A stretch of 64,000 nt of DNA from Hymenobacter sp. UV11 (GCF_004684095.1 NZ_SRII01000005.1:1-64000); one strand, 5' to 3'; shown: positions 24,051 to 31,972, counted from the first letter of the stretch. Numbers and translations: made by a program. Notes: generated from the sequence alone by a model not told the origin.

Positions 24051-24671
24051 CTAACGCCAGCCTTTTACGTTTTCGGGGTCGATGGCACGGGCCGATTCAG
24101 CTTCGAAGGCGGCATGGTCGAGTGGCAGGTCAAGTAGCTCGCGGGCCAAGTCTTGGTTGCAGAGCGAGCCGGCGCGCTGGCCGACGTAGTCGCGGTAAGA
24201 GGAATAAGGCCACGCGGCTAGTTGGGTGACCAGACCGGCACGCAACGGGTTTTGATGCAGGTAATGCAGGCACGTGCGCGGGTAATTCTCGTGCGTTCCC
24301 GTCACCAAGCGCATTTTGGTTTTAGGCGCAAAAACGGCCCCCGAGTTGCCCAACTGCTTATTAAGCCCTTGGGAATACGAGCTGAGCGCCGTCGAAATAC
24401 CCCTGGTGAGCGGCTGCTTGGCGCTACTGGGCGTGTCGCCCGGCTGCGTACCGCCCTGCGTGGCGTAGAGCAGCAGGTGAAAGTGGTTCGGCATCAGGCA
24501 GTAAGCTAACAGCTGGCAATGCGGCCGGATATGGGCACGCAGCTTGTGCAAAAAATGCAGGTAGTGGTTGGGCGTAAAGAATAACTGTTGGCCGTTGTTA
24601 CCCCGGTTGTACACGTGGTAGAGCTGGCCAGCTTCAAAATGCATAGGATAGTGCTGAGTTGCGGGACTCAA
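24051..24671 (-). CDS. REP-associated tyrosine transposase (RAYT, Y1/HUH family)
   Basis: A 206-residue TnpA-REP protein. LYHVYNRGNNGQQLF is the family N terminus, LMPNHFHLLLY holds the metal-binding H-x-H, and the catalytic Tyr is probably that of HYLHQNPLRAGLV; a WPYSSYRDYVG motif follows. A start at 24644 (MHFEAGQLYH) is equally possible. RAYTs are single-strand nucleases that cut near REP hairpins and are domesticated or self-limiting. It is intact and sits between two REP pairs (23914-24048, 24706-24820), a full REPtron, inserted between ccoIS and ccoNO on the opposite strand. All other copies of this REP in the window lie within 14 kb of it. Confidence 0.93.
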   Translation of the reverse strand: MSPATQHYPMHFEAGQLYHVYNRGNNGQQLFFTPNHYLHFLHKLRAHIRPHCQLLAYCLMPNHFHLLLYATQGGTQPGDTPSSAKQPLTRGISTALSSYSQGLNKQLGNSGAVFAPKTKMRLVTGTHENYPRTCLHYLHQNPLRAGLVTQLAAWPYSSYRDYVGQRAGSLCNQDLARELLDLPLDHAAFEAESARAIDPENVKGWR

Positions 24672-24705
24672 TAATAGTTATCAAAGTAGCAAATAAGGCG
24701 TTGCC

Positions 24706-24820
24706 CCGGTCCGCCGGCGCAAGCCGGCCGACCGGTTGTCGTTGCTGAGGTTGTTTGGCTTGCGTGGTTGGCCACTGCCCGCAACGACAACCGGTCGGCC
24801 GGCTTGCGCCGGCGGAGCGG
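24706..24820. repeat. REP pair 5, flanking the RAYT 5' end
   Basis: Inverted copies at 24706-24744 and 24782-24820, both with centre CAAG; the right copy has GGAGCGG instead of GGACCGG. The right end lies 7 bp from the FNR-type box of ccoNO. Confidence 0.95.
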
Positions 24821-24827
24821 GGCGCGG

Positions 24828-24841
24828 TTGATACGAATCAA
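24828..24841 (+). promoter_or_regulatory. FNR-type box TTGATACGAATCAA before ccoNO
   Basis: A perfect TTGATnnnnATCAA site. Its centre (24834.5) is 61.5 bp before the -7-like GACCTTTG at 24896, one helical turn more than the 51.5 bp at the 20484 box. Both boxes are followed by GCGG. Confidence 0.78.
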
Positions 24842-24895
24842 GCGGGGGCTTAAGCGGCATCATGTGGCCTGACGGGGGGCTGGGGGACCTTTGAA

Positions 24896-24903
24896 GCAGT
24901 AAA
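24896..24903 (+). promoter_or_regulatory. probable -7 element GACCTTTG of ccoNO
   Basis: Seven of eight positions match the consensus-like TACCTTTG seen at 20542. It lies 19 bp before the ccoNO ATG; the leader would be short, as is usual in this phylum. Confidence 0.5.
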
Positions 24904-24921
24904 TCACCTACTTCTCAGGGC

Positions 24922-27132
24922 ATGCAAGCCGAACTTGAACTACCCACCTCCCAGCCGCGGCCGACGGCCCTCCCGCCTCCCGTACGGGGCGTGGAATCGT
25001 TTTTCTACGACAATAAGATTGTCCGCGACTTTGGCGTGGCCACCGTCATCTGGGGCATTATCGGGATGCTGGTGGGGGTCATTGTGGCCTTCGAGCTGGC
25101 CCGGCCCGAGCTGAACGTGACGCGCTACACTACGTTTGGGCGCCTGCGGCCGCTGCACACCAATGCCGTCATTTTTGCCTTTGTGGGCAACGGCATTTTC
25201 ACGGGCGTGTACTATTCACTGCAGCGGCTGTGCAAGGCCCGGATGTTCTCCGACGTACTTAGCAAAATACACTTTTGGGGCTGGCAGCTCATCATTGTGT
25301 CGGCGGTGATTTCGCTGCCTTTAGGCTACACCACCAGCAAGGAATACGCCGAGCTGGAATGGCCGATTGATATCGCCATTACCCTGGTTTGGGTGGTGTT
25401 TGGCTGGAATATGTTCGGCACCATTGCCCGGCGGCGCGAGCGGCACTTGTACGTGGCCATCTGGTTTTACATCGCCACGTTTATCACGGTGGCGGTGCTG
25501 CACATCGTGAACTCGATGGCGCTGCCGGTGAGCTTTATGAAAAGCTACTCCATGTATGCCGGCGTGCAGGACGCGCTGGTGCAGTGGTGGTACGGCCACA
25601 ACGCGGTGGCGTTTTTCCTCACCACGCCCTACCTGGGCATGATGTACTACTTCCTGCCCAAGGCGGCCGAGCGGCCGGTGTACTCTTACCGGCTCAGTAT
25701 CATTCACTTCTGGGCGCTGATTTTCATCTACATCTGGGCCGGGCCGCACCATTTGCTCTACACCGCGCTGCCCGACTGGGCCCAGAGCCTGGGCGTGGCC
25801 TTCAGCATCATGCTGATTGCGCCGAGCTGGGGCGGCATGATAAACGGCCTGCTGACGCTGCGCGGCGCCTGGGACCGGGTGCGCACCGAGCCGGTGCTCA
25901 AGTTTTTTGTGGTGGCCATCACGGCCTACGGCATGGCCACTTTTGAGGGGCCCATGCTCGCGCTCAAGAACGTGAACGCCATTGCGCACTTCACCGACTG
26001 GATTGTGGCCCACGTGCACGTGGGGGCCCTGGGCTGGAACGGCTTCCTCACCTTCGGGATGCTCTACTGGCTGTGGCCGCGCCTCTACCGCACGCCGCTT
26101 TTCTCCAAGAAGCTGGCTAACACGCACTTCTGGCTGGGCACGCTGGGTATTTTGTTCTACGCGCTGCCGCTCTACTGGGCCGGTTTCACGCAGGGGCTGA
26201 TGTGGAAGCAGTTCAACGCCGAGGGCATGCTGCAATACCCCAACTTCCTGGAAACGGTGCTACAAATCGTGCCGATGTACTATTTGCGCGGCATGGGCGG
26301 GGTGCTGTACCTGAGCGGCGTGTTCCTGATGATGTACAATTTGTACCAGACGGCCAAAGCTGGCACGCTGCTGGCCAACGAGCCCGCCCATGCTCCCGCG
26401 CTGCTGCCCGCCGCCGAGGACCCGCACGCCACCGGTGGCCACTGGCACCGCTGGATTGAGCGCCGCCCGTTTCAGCTGGCCGTGGGCGCCACGGTGGCCA
26501 TTGCCATCGGCGGGGCCGTGGAAATGATACCTACCTTCCTGGTGAAGAGCAACGTGCCCACCATTGCGGCGGTGCACCCCTACCGGCCGCTGGAATTGCA
26601 GGGCCGCGACCTCTACATCAAGGAGGGCTGCTCGAACTGCCACACCCAGATGGTGCGCCCCTTCCGCTCCGAAACCGAGCGCTACGGCGAGTACTCCAAG
26701 GCGGGCGAGTTCGTGTACGACCGGCCTTTCCTGTGGGGCAGCAAGCGCACCGGGCCCGACCTGCACCGCGTGGGGGCCAAATACCCCAACTCGTGGCACT
26801 ACAACCACATGATGGACCCCACCAGCATGTCGCCGGGCTCCATTATGCCGCCCTACCCGTGGCTATTTGATAATCAACTGGATAACAGTACGCTGCCCGC
26901 CAAAATCCGGGTGTTGCAAAAGCTGGGTACGCCCTACCCCGCCGGTTTCGACCGCCTGGCCGTGGCCGACGCCGAAACCCAGGCCCGCGGCGTGGCCGCC
27001 GCCCTCAAAACGGAGGACATCGACGTGAAATCGGACCGCGAAATCGTGGCCCTCATCGCCTACCTCCAGCGCCTGGGCACCGACATCAAGGTGAAGCCCG
27101 CGCAGGTGGCGGCCACGGCGGCGGCGCAGTAA
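24922..27132 (+). CDS. ccoNO: cbb3-type cytochrome c oxidase fused subunits I and II
   Basis: A 736-residue fusion of CcoN and CcoO. Residues about 20-500 form the twelve-helix catalytic subunit (TTFGRLRPLHTNAVIFAFVG, WYGHNAVAFFLTTPYLGMMYY, HFTDWIVAHVHVGALGWNGF hold the haem and CuB histidines). After a hydrophobic anchor (about 515-535) comes the c-type cytochrome CcoO with GCSNCHTQMVRPFRSE (CxxCH at 570-574) and a distal Met segment near PTSMSPGSIMPPYPWL. The fusion is known in Bacteroidota. It is the high-affinity terminal oxidase for low oxygen, preceded by an FNR-type box. Confidence 0.96.
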   Translation: MQAELELPTSQPRPTALPPPVRGVESFFYDNKIVRDFGVATVIWGIIGMLVGVIVAFELARPELNVTRYTTFGRLRPLHTNAVIFAFVGNGIFTGVYYSLQRLCKARMFSDVLSKIHFWGWQLIIVSAVISLPLGYTTSKEYAELEWPIDIAITLVWVVFGWNMFGTIARRRERHLYVAIWFYIATFITVAVLHIVNSMALPVSFMKSYSMYAGVQDALVQWWYGHNAVAFFLTTPYLGMMYYFLPKAAERPVYSYRLSIIHFWALIFIYIWAGPHHLLYTALPDWAQSLGVAFSIMLIAPSWGGMINGLLTLRGAWDRVRTEPVLKFFVVAITAYGMATFEGPMLALKNVNAIAHFTDWIVAHVHVGALGWNGFLTFGMLYWLWPRLYRTPLFSKKLANTHFWLGTLGILFYALPLYWAGFTQGLMWKQFNAEGMLQYPNFLETVLQIVPMYYLRGMGGVLYLSGVFLMMYNLYQTAKAGTLLANEPAHAPALLPAAEDPHATGGHWHRWIERRPFQLAVGATVAIAIGGAVEMIPTFLVKSNVPTIAAVHPYRPLELQGRDLYIKEGCSNCHTQMVRPFRSETERYGEYSKAGEFVYDRPFLWGSKRTGPDLHRVGAKYPNSWHYNHMMDPTSMSPGSIMPPYPWLFDNQLDNSTLPAKIRVLQKLGTPYPAGFDRLAVADAETQARGVAAALKTEDIDVKSDREIVALIAYLQRLGTDIKVKPAQVAATAAAQ

Positions 27133-27167
27133 AAAGGCCGCTACCTATCCTTAACTCACTCATTATC

Positions 27168-27374
27168 ATGGAAAAGAATGTTTTGCAATCCATCGCGGGC
27201 ATCACGGTTTACCCGCTCATCTCCTTCGGTATTTTCTTCCTCTTTTTCGCGGCCCTGCTGGTGTACGTGCTGGTGGCCAACAAACAGCACCTACATACCA
27301 TGAGCCAGTTGCCGCTGGCTAGCGACGACGAAGAAACGCTCAAAACCACCCTTAACCACGACATTTTATGCTAA
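27168..27374 (+). CDS. ccoQ: CcoQ-like small membrane subunit
   Basis: A 68-residue protein with one transmembrane helix (VYPLISFGIFFLFFAALLVY) and an acidic cytoplasmic tail. Size, topology and position between ccoNO and ccoP match CcoQ, which stabilises the cbb3 complex. Sequence similarity to proteobacterial CcoQ is weak, so the call rests on context. Its end overlaps the next gene by 7 bp. Confidence 0.75.
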   Translation: MEKNVLQSIAGITVYPLISFGIFFLFFAALLVYVLVANKQHLHTMSQLPLASDDEETLKTTLNHDILC

Positions 27375-27700
27375 CCCTCCGCTCTTGCTCGTTGACTTTT
27401 CTGGGCCTGCTAACCGGCTTTGTGGCCGTCGCCCAAACGCCCAATACTGGCCCTACGCCCACTACGCTCCTGAGCTGGTTGGTGTGGTTTCTGGCCGGTT
27501 TGGTGCTACTGATGGCCGTCATGACCGCTGGTTCGGTGACGTCGGCCGCCCAGCGTCGCTACGAGGCCCTGCTAGCGGAACCGGCCGCATCTGCAGCTGT
27601 CCTGGCAGCGGTGGCACCGCTGGAAATTGCTGCGGCCCAGGCCGTCACGGCTACGGCTGCTCCGCAAGTAGTCCTCCTCGAAGAGGCTGTTTACGCATGA
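27368..27700 (+). CDS. small exported membrane protein resembling the CcoP N terminus
   Basis: A 110-residue protein with a signal peptide ending VAVAQ, then TPNTGPTPT, one helix (LLSWLVWFLAGLVLLMAVMT) and an alanine-rich tail. The plan, signal ending AQT, short Thr/Pro linker and a WF-L helix, is the same as the first 60 residues of CcoP downstream (VLAQTAATST, ALVWFLLSTLVLMGM). It overlaps ccoQ by 7 bp and ccoP by ATGA, so it is translated as part of the operon. I know of no named family; it may be a duplicated CcoP anchor. Confidence 0.65.
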   Translation: MLTLRSCSLTFLGLLTGFVAVAQTPNTGPTPTTLLSWLVWFLAGLVLLMAVMTAGSVTSAAQRRYEALLAEPAASAAVLAAVAPLEIAAAQAVTATAAPQVVLLEEAVYA

Positions 27701-28569
27701 TACGGCCCAGGCAAGCACTACTGGCGGCCGGCGCGGTGCTGCTGGCCATCCACCCGGTCCTGGCCCAAACGGCGGCAACCAGTACCCCCGCGGCGGCCGA
27801 CTCGACTTATGCGCTGGTCTGGTTCCTCCTAAGCACGCTGGTACTGATGGGGATGGTGTTTCTGGTGTTGTTCGTGGCGCTAATCAGCTGGATGAAGCCA
27901 CAATTGCGCCAGCTCTACAACCTGCCCACGGTGCACGATACCTGGAGCGGGCAGGTGCTGGGCCTGCTGGTGGGCGATGCCCGGCTGGTGCAGGGCGACG
28001 TGCGCGACGAGGTGCTCGACCACGACTACGACGGCATCCGCGAGTTCGACAACGACCTGCCGCCGTGGTGGAAGTGGGGTTTTGCCTTCACTGTGGTATT
28101 CGCCATCAGCTACGTAACGTATTACCACGTAATGCGCAAAGGCCTTTTACAAGGGGCCGAGTACGCCGCCGAAATGCGCCAGGCCGCGCTCTTCGTACCC
28201 GTGGGTGGCGACGACCCTAACCAGGTGACCACCTACGCGGCCCTCACGGCCCCGGCCGACCTGAGCAGCGGTAAATCCATCTTCGCCACCAACTGCGCGC
28301 CCTGCCACGGGGCCAACGCCGAGGGCAAAGTGGGCCCCAACCTCACGGATGAGTTCTGGCTGCACGGCGGCGGCGTGAACAACCTCTACAAAACCATCAA
28401 GTTCGGCATCAACGGCAAGGGCATGGTGGCCTGGAAAGGCAAGCTCTCGGGCAAGCAAATGCTGCAAGTGGCCTCCTACACCCTGAGCCTGCAAGGCTCG
28501 AAACCCGCCAACCCCAAAGCGCCGCAAGGCGAGAAAGAAGCCGCCGGCAAGCCGGTGGCCAAGCTGTAG
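27697..28569 (+). CDS. ccoP: cbb3-type cytochrome c oxidase subunit III
   Basis: The ATG at 27697 overlaps the previous stop (ATGA) and gives 290 residues starting MIRPRQALL; a longer frame upstream is not used. It has a signal-like N terminus ending VLAQ, a first helix (about 35-60), the CcoP motif DNDLPPWWKWGFAFTVVFAI with the second helix (about 122-145), and a single c-type haem site CAPCH (Cys200). Proteobacterial CcoP has two haems; this one has one, as is common in Bacteroidota. It passes electrons to CcoO/CcoN. Confidence 0.94.
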   Translation: MIRPRQALLAAGAVLLAIHPVLAQTAATSTPAAADSTYALVWFLLSTLVLMGMVFLVLFVALISWMKPQLRQLYNLPTVHDTWSGQVLGLLVGDARLVQGDVRDEVLDHDYDGIREFDNDLPPWWKWGFAFTVVFAISYVTYYHVMRKGLLQGAEYAAEMRQAALFVPVGGDDPNQVTTYAALTAPADLSSGKSIFATNCAPCHGANAEGKVGPNLTDEFWLHGGGVNNLYKTIKFGINGKGMVAWKGKLSGKQMLQVASYTLSLQGSKPANPKAPQGEKEAAGKPVAKL

Positions 28570-28579
28570 CTGCGCCGCG

Positions 28580-28698
28580 CCGGTTCGCCGGCGCGAGCCG
28601 GCCGACCGGTTTTCGTTGCGGGCGGTAGGAAGGCAACTGCGCAAGCTTAACAACCTCAGCAACAACAACCGGTCGGCCGGCTTGCGCCGGCGGACCGG
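28580..28698. repeat. REP pair 6 between ccoP and ccoG
   Basis: Inverted copies at 28580-28618 (foot TTTTCGTTG, centre CGAG) and 28660-28698 (foot CAACAACAA, centre CAAG). Both feet carry a base change. The left copy starts 11 bp after the ccoP stop. Confidence 0.95.
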
Positions 28699-28742
28699 GA
28701 CAACGACCACCGGAGCGGATAACGATTCCTTTTACCCTAACT

Positions 28743-30152
28743 ATGCCCACTACCCAATTCAAGCCCGACGCATCATACCGCGACACCATTCCAACGGTGG
28801 ATGCGGCGGGCGAGCGGGTGTGGCTCTACCCGAAGCAGCCCGGCGGCCGGCTTTATAATTATCGCAAATGGCTGAGCTACGGATTTTTGGCGGTGCTGTT
28901 TGCGGGGCCCTGGCTGCGCATCCACGGGCTGCCGGTGCTGCTGCTGAACCTGCCGGCGCGGCGGTTTATCATCTTCGGCCAGATTTTCTGGCCCCAGGAT
29001 TTCTTCGTGCTGCTGCTGGCCACGCTCACGTTTCTGGTGTTCATCATCCTGTTCACGGTCGTGTACGGGCGCGTGTTTTGCGGCTGGGTGTGCCCGCAAA
29101 CCATCTTTTTGGAGATGGTATTCCGGCGCATCGAGTACTGGCTGGAAGGCGACGCACCCCAGCAAAAAGCCCTCGATAAGCGCGCGCTGGACTGGGACAA
29201 GCTCTGGCGCAAAACTACCAAGCACGCGCTGTTCGCGGGGGTTTCCTTCCTGATTGCCAATACGTTCCTGGCCTACATCATCGGCACCGAGGCCCTGCTT
29301 CGCATCATCACCGACGCACCCACGGCCCACCTGGAGGGCCTGGCGGCGATGGTGCTATTCACGGGCGTGTTCTACGCCGTGTTTGCGCGGTTTCGCGAGC
29401 AGGTGTGCACCATTGTGTGCCCCTACGGCCGCTTGCAGGGCGTGCTGCTCGACCAGGACAGCCTGGTGGTAGCCTATGATTACCAGCGCGGCGAGCCGCG
29501 CGAAAAGCGCCGCAAAAACGAAGTCCGCACCGCAGGCGACTGCATCGACTGCCACCAGTGCGTGCAGGTGTGCCCCACCGGCATCGACATCCGCGACGGC
29601 GCCACCCAGCTCGAATGCACCAACTGCACGGCCTGCATCGACGCCTGCAACAGCATCATGGACCTGGTGCAGTTGCCCCAGGGCCTCATCCGCCACGCCT
29701 CCGTCAGTGGCATTGCCACGGGCACCAAGTTTCGGCTCACGGGCCGCGTAAAAGCCCTTTCGGGCGTGCTGGGCGTGCTGTTGGTGGTGCTCGTGGGCCT
29801 GCTGGCCTCGCGGGCCAACGTGGCGGCTACGGTGCTGCGCACGCCGGGCCAGCTGTTTCAGAAAACCGACCACGGCACCATCACCAACCTCTACAACATC
29901 TCGCTGCTCAACAAAACCAACCAGCCCTACCCCCTCACCCTGCGGGTGCTGGAGCCCGTCGGCGGCCACATTGCGCTGGTCGGTACCGATGGGCTGCTGC
30001 TACCCGCCCAGGGCATCACGGAGGGCGTCTTTTTTGCCGAGCTGCCCCGCTCGGCCCTGCACACCACCAACCAGAAAATCCGCATTGGCGTCTTCAGCAA
30101 GGGCCAGTTGATTACGGAAACTGCTACCAAATTCCTCGGGCCCAGTCAATAG
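28743..30152 (+). CDS. ccoG: cytochrome c oxidase accessory protein CcoG
   Basis: A 469-residue membrane iron-sulfur protein that reduces copper for cbb3 oxidase assembly. It has several N-terminal helices with VFCGWVCPQTIFLEM, then cytoplasmic QVCTIVCPYGRLQG, two 4Fe-4S motifs (CIDCHQCVQVCPTGIDI and CTNCTACIDAC), a C-terminal helix (about 335-355) and a periplasmic immunoglobulin-like domain. Order and length match RdxA/FixG. It lies between two REP arrays. Confidence 0.96.
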   Translation: MPTTQFKPDASYRDTIPTVDAAGERVWLYPKQPGGRLYNYRKWLSYGFLAVLFAGPWLRIHGLPVLLLNLPARRFIIFGQIFWPQDFFVLLLATLTFLVFIILFTVVYGRVFCGWVCPQTIFLEMVFRRIEYWLEGDAPQQKALDKRALDWDKLWRKTTKHALFAGVSFLIANTFLAYIIGTEALLRIITDAPTAHLEGLAAMVLFTGVFYAVFARFREQVCTIVCPYGRLQGVLLDQDSLVVAYDYQRGEPREKRRKNEVRTAGDCIDCHQCVQVCPTGIDIRDGATQLECTNCTACIDACNSIMDLVQLPQGLIRHASVSGIATGTKFRLTGRVKALSGVLGVLLVVLVGLLASRANVAATVLRTPGQLFQKTDHGTITNLYNISLLNKTNQPYPLTLRVLEPVGGHIALVGTDGLLLPAQGITEGVFFAELPRSALHTTNQKIRIGVFSKGQLITETATKFLGPSQ

Positions 30153-30159
30153 CGCCGTC

Positions 30160-30352
30160 CCGGTCCGCCGGCGCGAGCCGGCCGACCGGTTATCGTTGAA
30201 CGAGCCGGGTAGGGCGAGTTTTCCTACCCCCTCTTACGACTGCAATGACAACCGGTCGGCCGGCTCGCGCCGGCGGACCGGGGCAACGACTCCCTACCCC
30301 CTGCATACGATTGCAACGATAACCAGTCGGCCGGCTAGTGCTGGCGGACCGG
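30160..30352. repeat. REP triplet 7 between ccoG and ccoH
   Basis: One forward copy (30160-30198) and two reverse copies (30243-30281 with foot CAATGACAA; 30314-30352, more diverged). The last copy reads CCAGTCGGCCGGCTAGTGCTGG, so both arms of the stem have changed. It starts 7 bp after the ccoG stop and ends 19 bp before ccoH. Confidence 0.93.
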
Positions 30353-30371
30353 AACATCATTTTTCTACCTC

Positions 30372-30830
30372 ATGTCTACGCAACGCAACCTGTGGCCCTA
30401 CGCCATCATTGCCACGTTCGTGCTGTTTGCCAGCTACATCGGCTTCATGGTGCAGCAGGCCCTGCGCACCGACGTGGAGCTGGTGAGCCCCGATTACTAC
30501 AAGCAGGAGCTGGCCTACCAGCAGCGCATGGAATCGGTGGCGCGCACGGCCGCCCTGCCCGCCCCGGTGCAGATACGCTACGAGGCCGCCGCCCAGCACC
30601 TGACGCTGGAGCTGCCGGCCGCCCTGGCCGGCCCCGGCATGCGGGGGCAGGTGCACTTCTTCCGCCCTTCCGACCAAAAGCTGGATTTCACGCTGCCCTT
30701 TGTACCCACCGGCCAGCCGGCCCGGCAGCTGCTCAGCACGGCCCGGCTGCGGCCCGGCCACTGGCGGCTGCGGCTGGATTTCACGGCCGGCGGGCAGGTG
30801 TATTTTATTGAGGAAGAGCTTACTATCTAA
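30372..30830 (+). CDS. ccoH: FixH family protein (CcoH)
   Basis: A 152-residue protein with one N-terminal helix (AIIATFVLFASYIGFMVQQA), the FixH motif DVELVSPDYYKQELAYQQRM, and a periplasmic beta domain. FixH is required for stable cbb3 oxidase assembly. Position directly after ccoG is standard. Confidence 0.92.
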   Translation: MSTQRNLWPYAIIATFVLFASYIGFMVQQALRTDVELVSPDYYKQELAYQQRMESVARTAALPAPVQIRYEAAAQHLTLELPAALAGPGMRGQVHFFRPSDQKLDFTLPFVPTGQPARQLLSTARLRPGHWRLRLDFTAGGQVYFIEEELTI

Positions 30831-30884
30831 TTAATAATGCGCGGAGGTTAGCTCTGCCAGACCTAGCGCCGTCCAACGATTGCC

Positions 30885-30990
30885 CAACGATAACCGGTCG
30901 GCCGGCTTGCGCCGGCGGACCGGCGCTGGCCCACCCGCTAACCCATCTATTCAACGACAACCGGTCGGCCGGCTTGCGCCGGCGGACCGG
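30885..30990. repeat. tandem REP copies 8
   Basis: Two copies in the same orientation (30885-30923, foot CAACGATAA; 30952-30990, foot CAACGACAA), 28 bp apart, between ccoH and the TauE/SafE-type gene. This is the only direct-repeat arrangement besides part of array 7. Confidence 0.95.
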
Positions 30991-31007
30991 CACATACTCC
31001 TTCTTTT

Positions 31008-31733
31008 ATGCTGTGGGCTGGTTTCTTATTTGGGCTGTTGGGTAGCTTCCACTGCGTGGGGATGTGCGGGGCCATTGCGCTGGCGCTGCCGGGCACGGGT
31101 GGGCCGCGCTATGTAGCTGGGCGCGTGCTCTATAACTTGGGCCGCGTGAGCACCTACGCGCTGCTGGGCGCGGCGGCGGGGGCGCTAGGCCAGGGCCTGC
31201 GGCTGGCAGGCTGGCAGCAGGGATTATCGCTGCTCTCGGGCGGGCTGATTGTGCTGCTCGTCGCCACGCCCGAGCGCTGGCTGGGCCGCGTGGCGGGCGG
31301 GCTGGGGCTGGCCGCCGGGCTGGGCCGAGTGAAAACGCAGCTGGCCTACTACTACCAGCGGCCGGGGCTGGGGGCCCTCTACACCACCGGCTTGCTCAAC
31401 GGGCTGCTGCCCTGCGGCCTCGTGTACCTGGCCTTGGCCGGGGCCCTGAGCGCGCCGGACATTGGGGGGGCGGCGGCCTACATGGGCCTGTTTGGGCTGG
31501 GCACGCTGCCGCTGATGCTGGCCTTGTCACTGAGCGGGCAGCTGGTGCCGCTGGCCTGGCGGCAGCGCCTGCGCCGGGCCGTACCCGTGACGGCGCTGGC
31601 GCTGGCGGGGCTGTTCCTTTTGCGCGGACTCGGGCTGGGCATTCCCTACGTCAGCCCGGTACTGGGGGCGGGCCTGGGGGCCACTTCGGGAAAGGCTACG
31701 CGCCAGCCGGCTACGGTGCACTACTGCCACTGA
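31008..31733 (+). CDS. sulfite exporter TauE/SafE (UreH-type) membrane protein of the cbb3 cluster
   Basis: A 241-residue protein of about six helices. The first helix carries GSFHCVGMCGAIALALPG and a later one GLLNGLLPCGLVYLALAGAL, the two Cys-containing motifs of the TauE/SafE-UreH_2 family that is regularly found next to ccoGHIS. Members are proposed to move copper or other metals, or reductant, for cbb3 assembly. It follows ccoH in the usual order. Confidence 0.88.
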   Translation: MLWAGFLFGLLGSFHCVGMCGAIALALPGTGGPRYVAGRVLYNLGRVSTYALLGAAAGALGQGLRLAGWQQGLSLLSGGLIVLLVATPERWLGRVAGGLGLAAGLGRVKTQLAYYYQRPGLGALYTTGLLNGLLPCGLVYLALAGALSAPDIGGAAAYMGLFGLGTLPLMLALSLSGQLVPLAWRQRLRRAVPVTALALAGLFLLRGLGLGIPYVSPVLGAGLGATSGKATRQPATVHYCH

Positions 31734-31741
31734 GGGCCGGC

Positions 31742-31904
31742 CCGGTCGGCCGGCGCGAGCCGGCCGACCGGTTATCATTGAACGAGGGTCGGGCGATTTC
31801 TTTGCGCAAAATTCTTATAATCAATAAGTTATAACACAATGAAGTTCGAGCAGTGCCAGGCTTAACAACGACAACCGGTCGGCCGGCTCGCGCCGGCGGA
31901 CCGG
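31742..31904. repeat. REP pair 9
   Basis: Inverted copies at 31742-31780 and 31866-31904, both with centre CGAG. The left copy has GGTCGGCCGGC, which removes the usual C-C mismatch and makes the palindrome perfect; its foot TTATCATTG is changed. It lies between the TauE-type gene and the universal stress gene. Confidence 0.93.
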
Positions 31905-31972
31905 CAACCAGCCTCCTTACAAAAATCAACACCCTACTGATTACCAATATCTTTTCAAAAGCTCTTTCCACC

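Noticed and set aside
24051..24671. Active IS200/IS605 insertion sequence
   Set aside because: No TnpB and no IS-type left/right ends; the flanking REPs and protein motifs fit a RAYT instead.
20337..24820. Composite transposon bounded by REP pairs
   Set aside because: REP pairs occur in many gaps on both sides, with no target duplications or shared transposon ends visible.
27385..27696. A 394-residue CcoP starting at 27385
   Set aside because: That frame overlaps the small 27368-27700 gene; CcoP begins with its own signal sequence at ATG 27697 in an ATGA overlap.
28580..30990. CRISPR-like array of repeats and spacers
   Set aside because: The repeats are palindromic REPs in mixed orientation with irregular spacing and genes between them; there is no cas gene.
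31853..31972. N-terminal extension of the universal stress protein
   Set aside because: The added residues translate REP copy 31866-31904, and the Usp fold starts directly at the ATG 31973.
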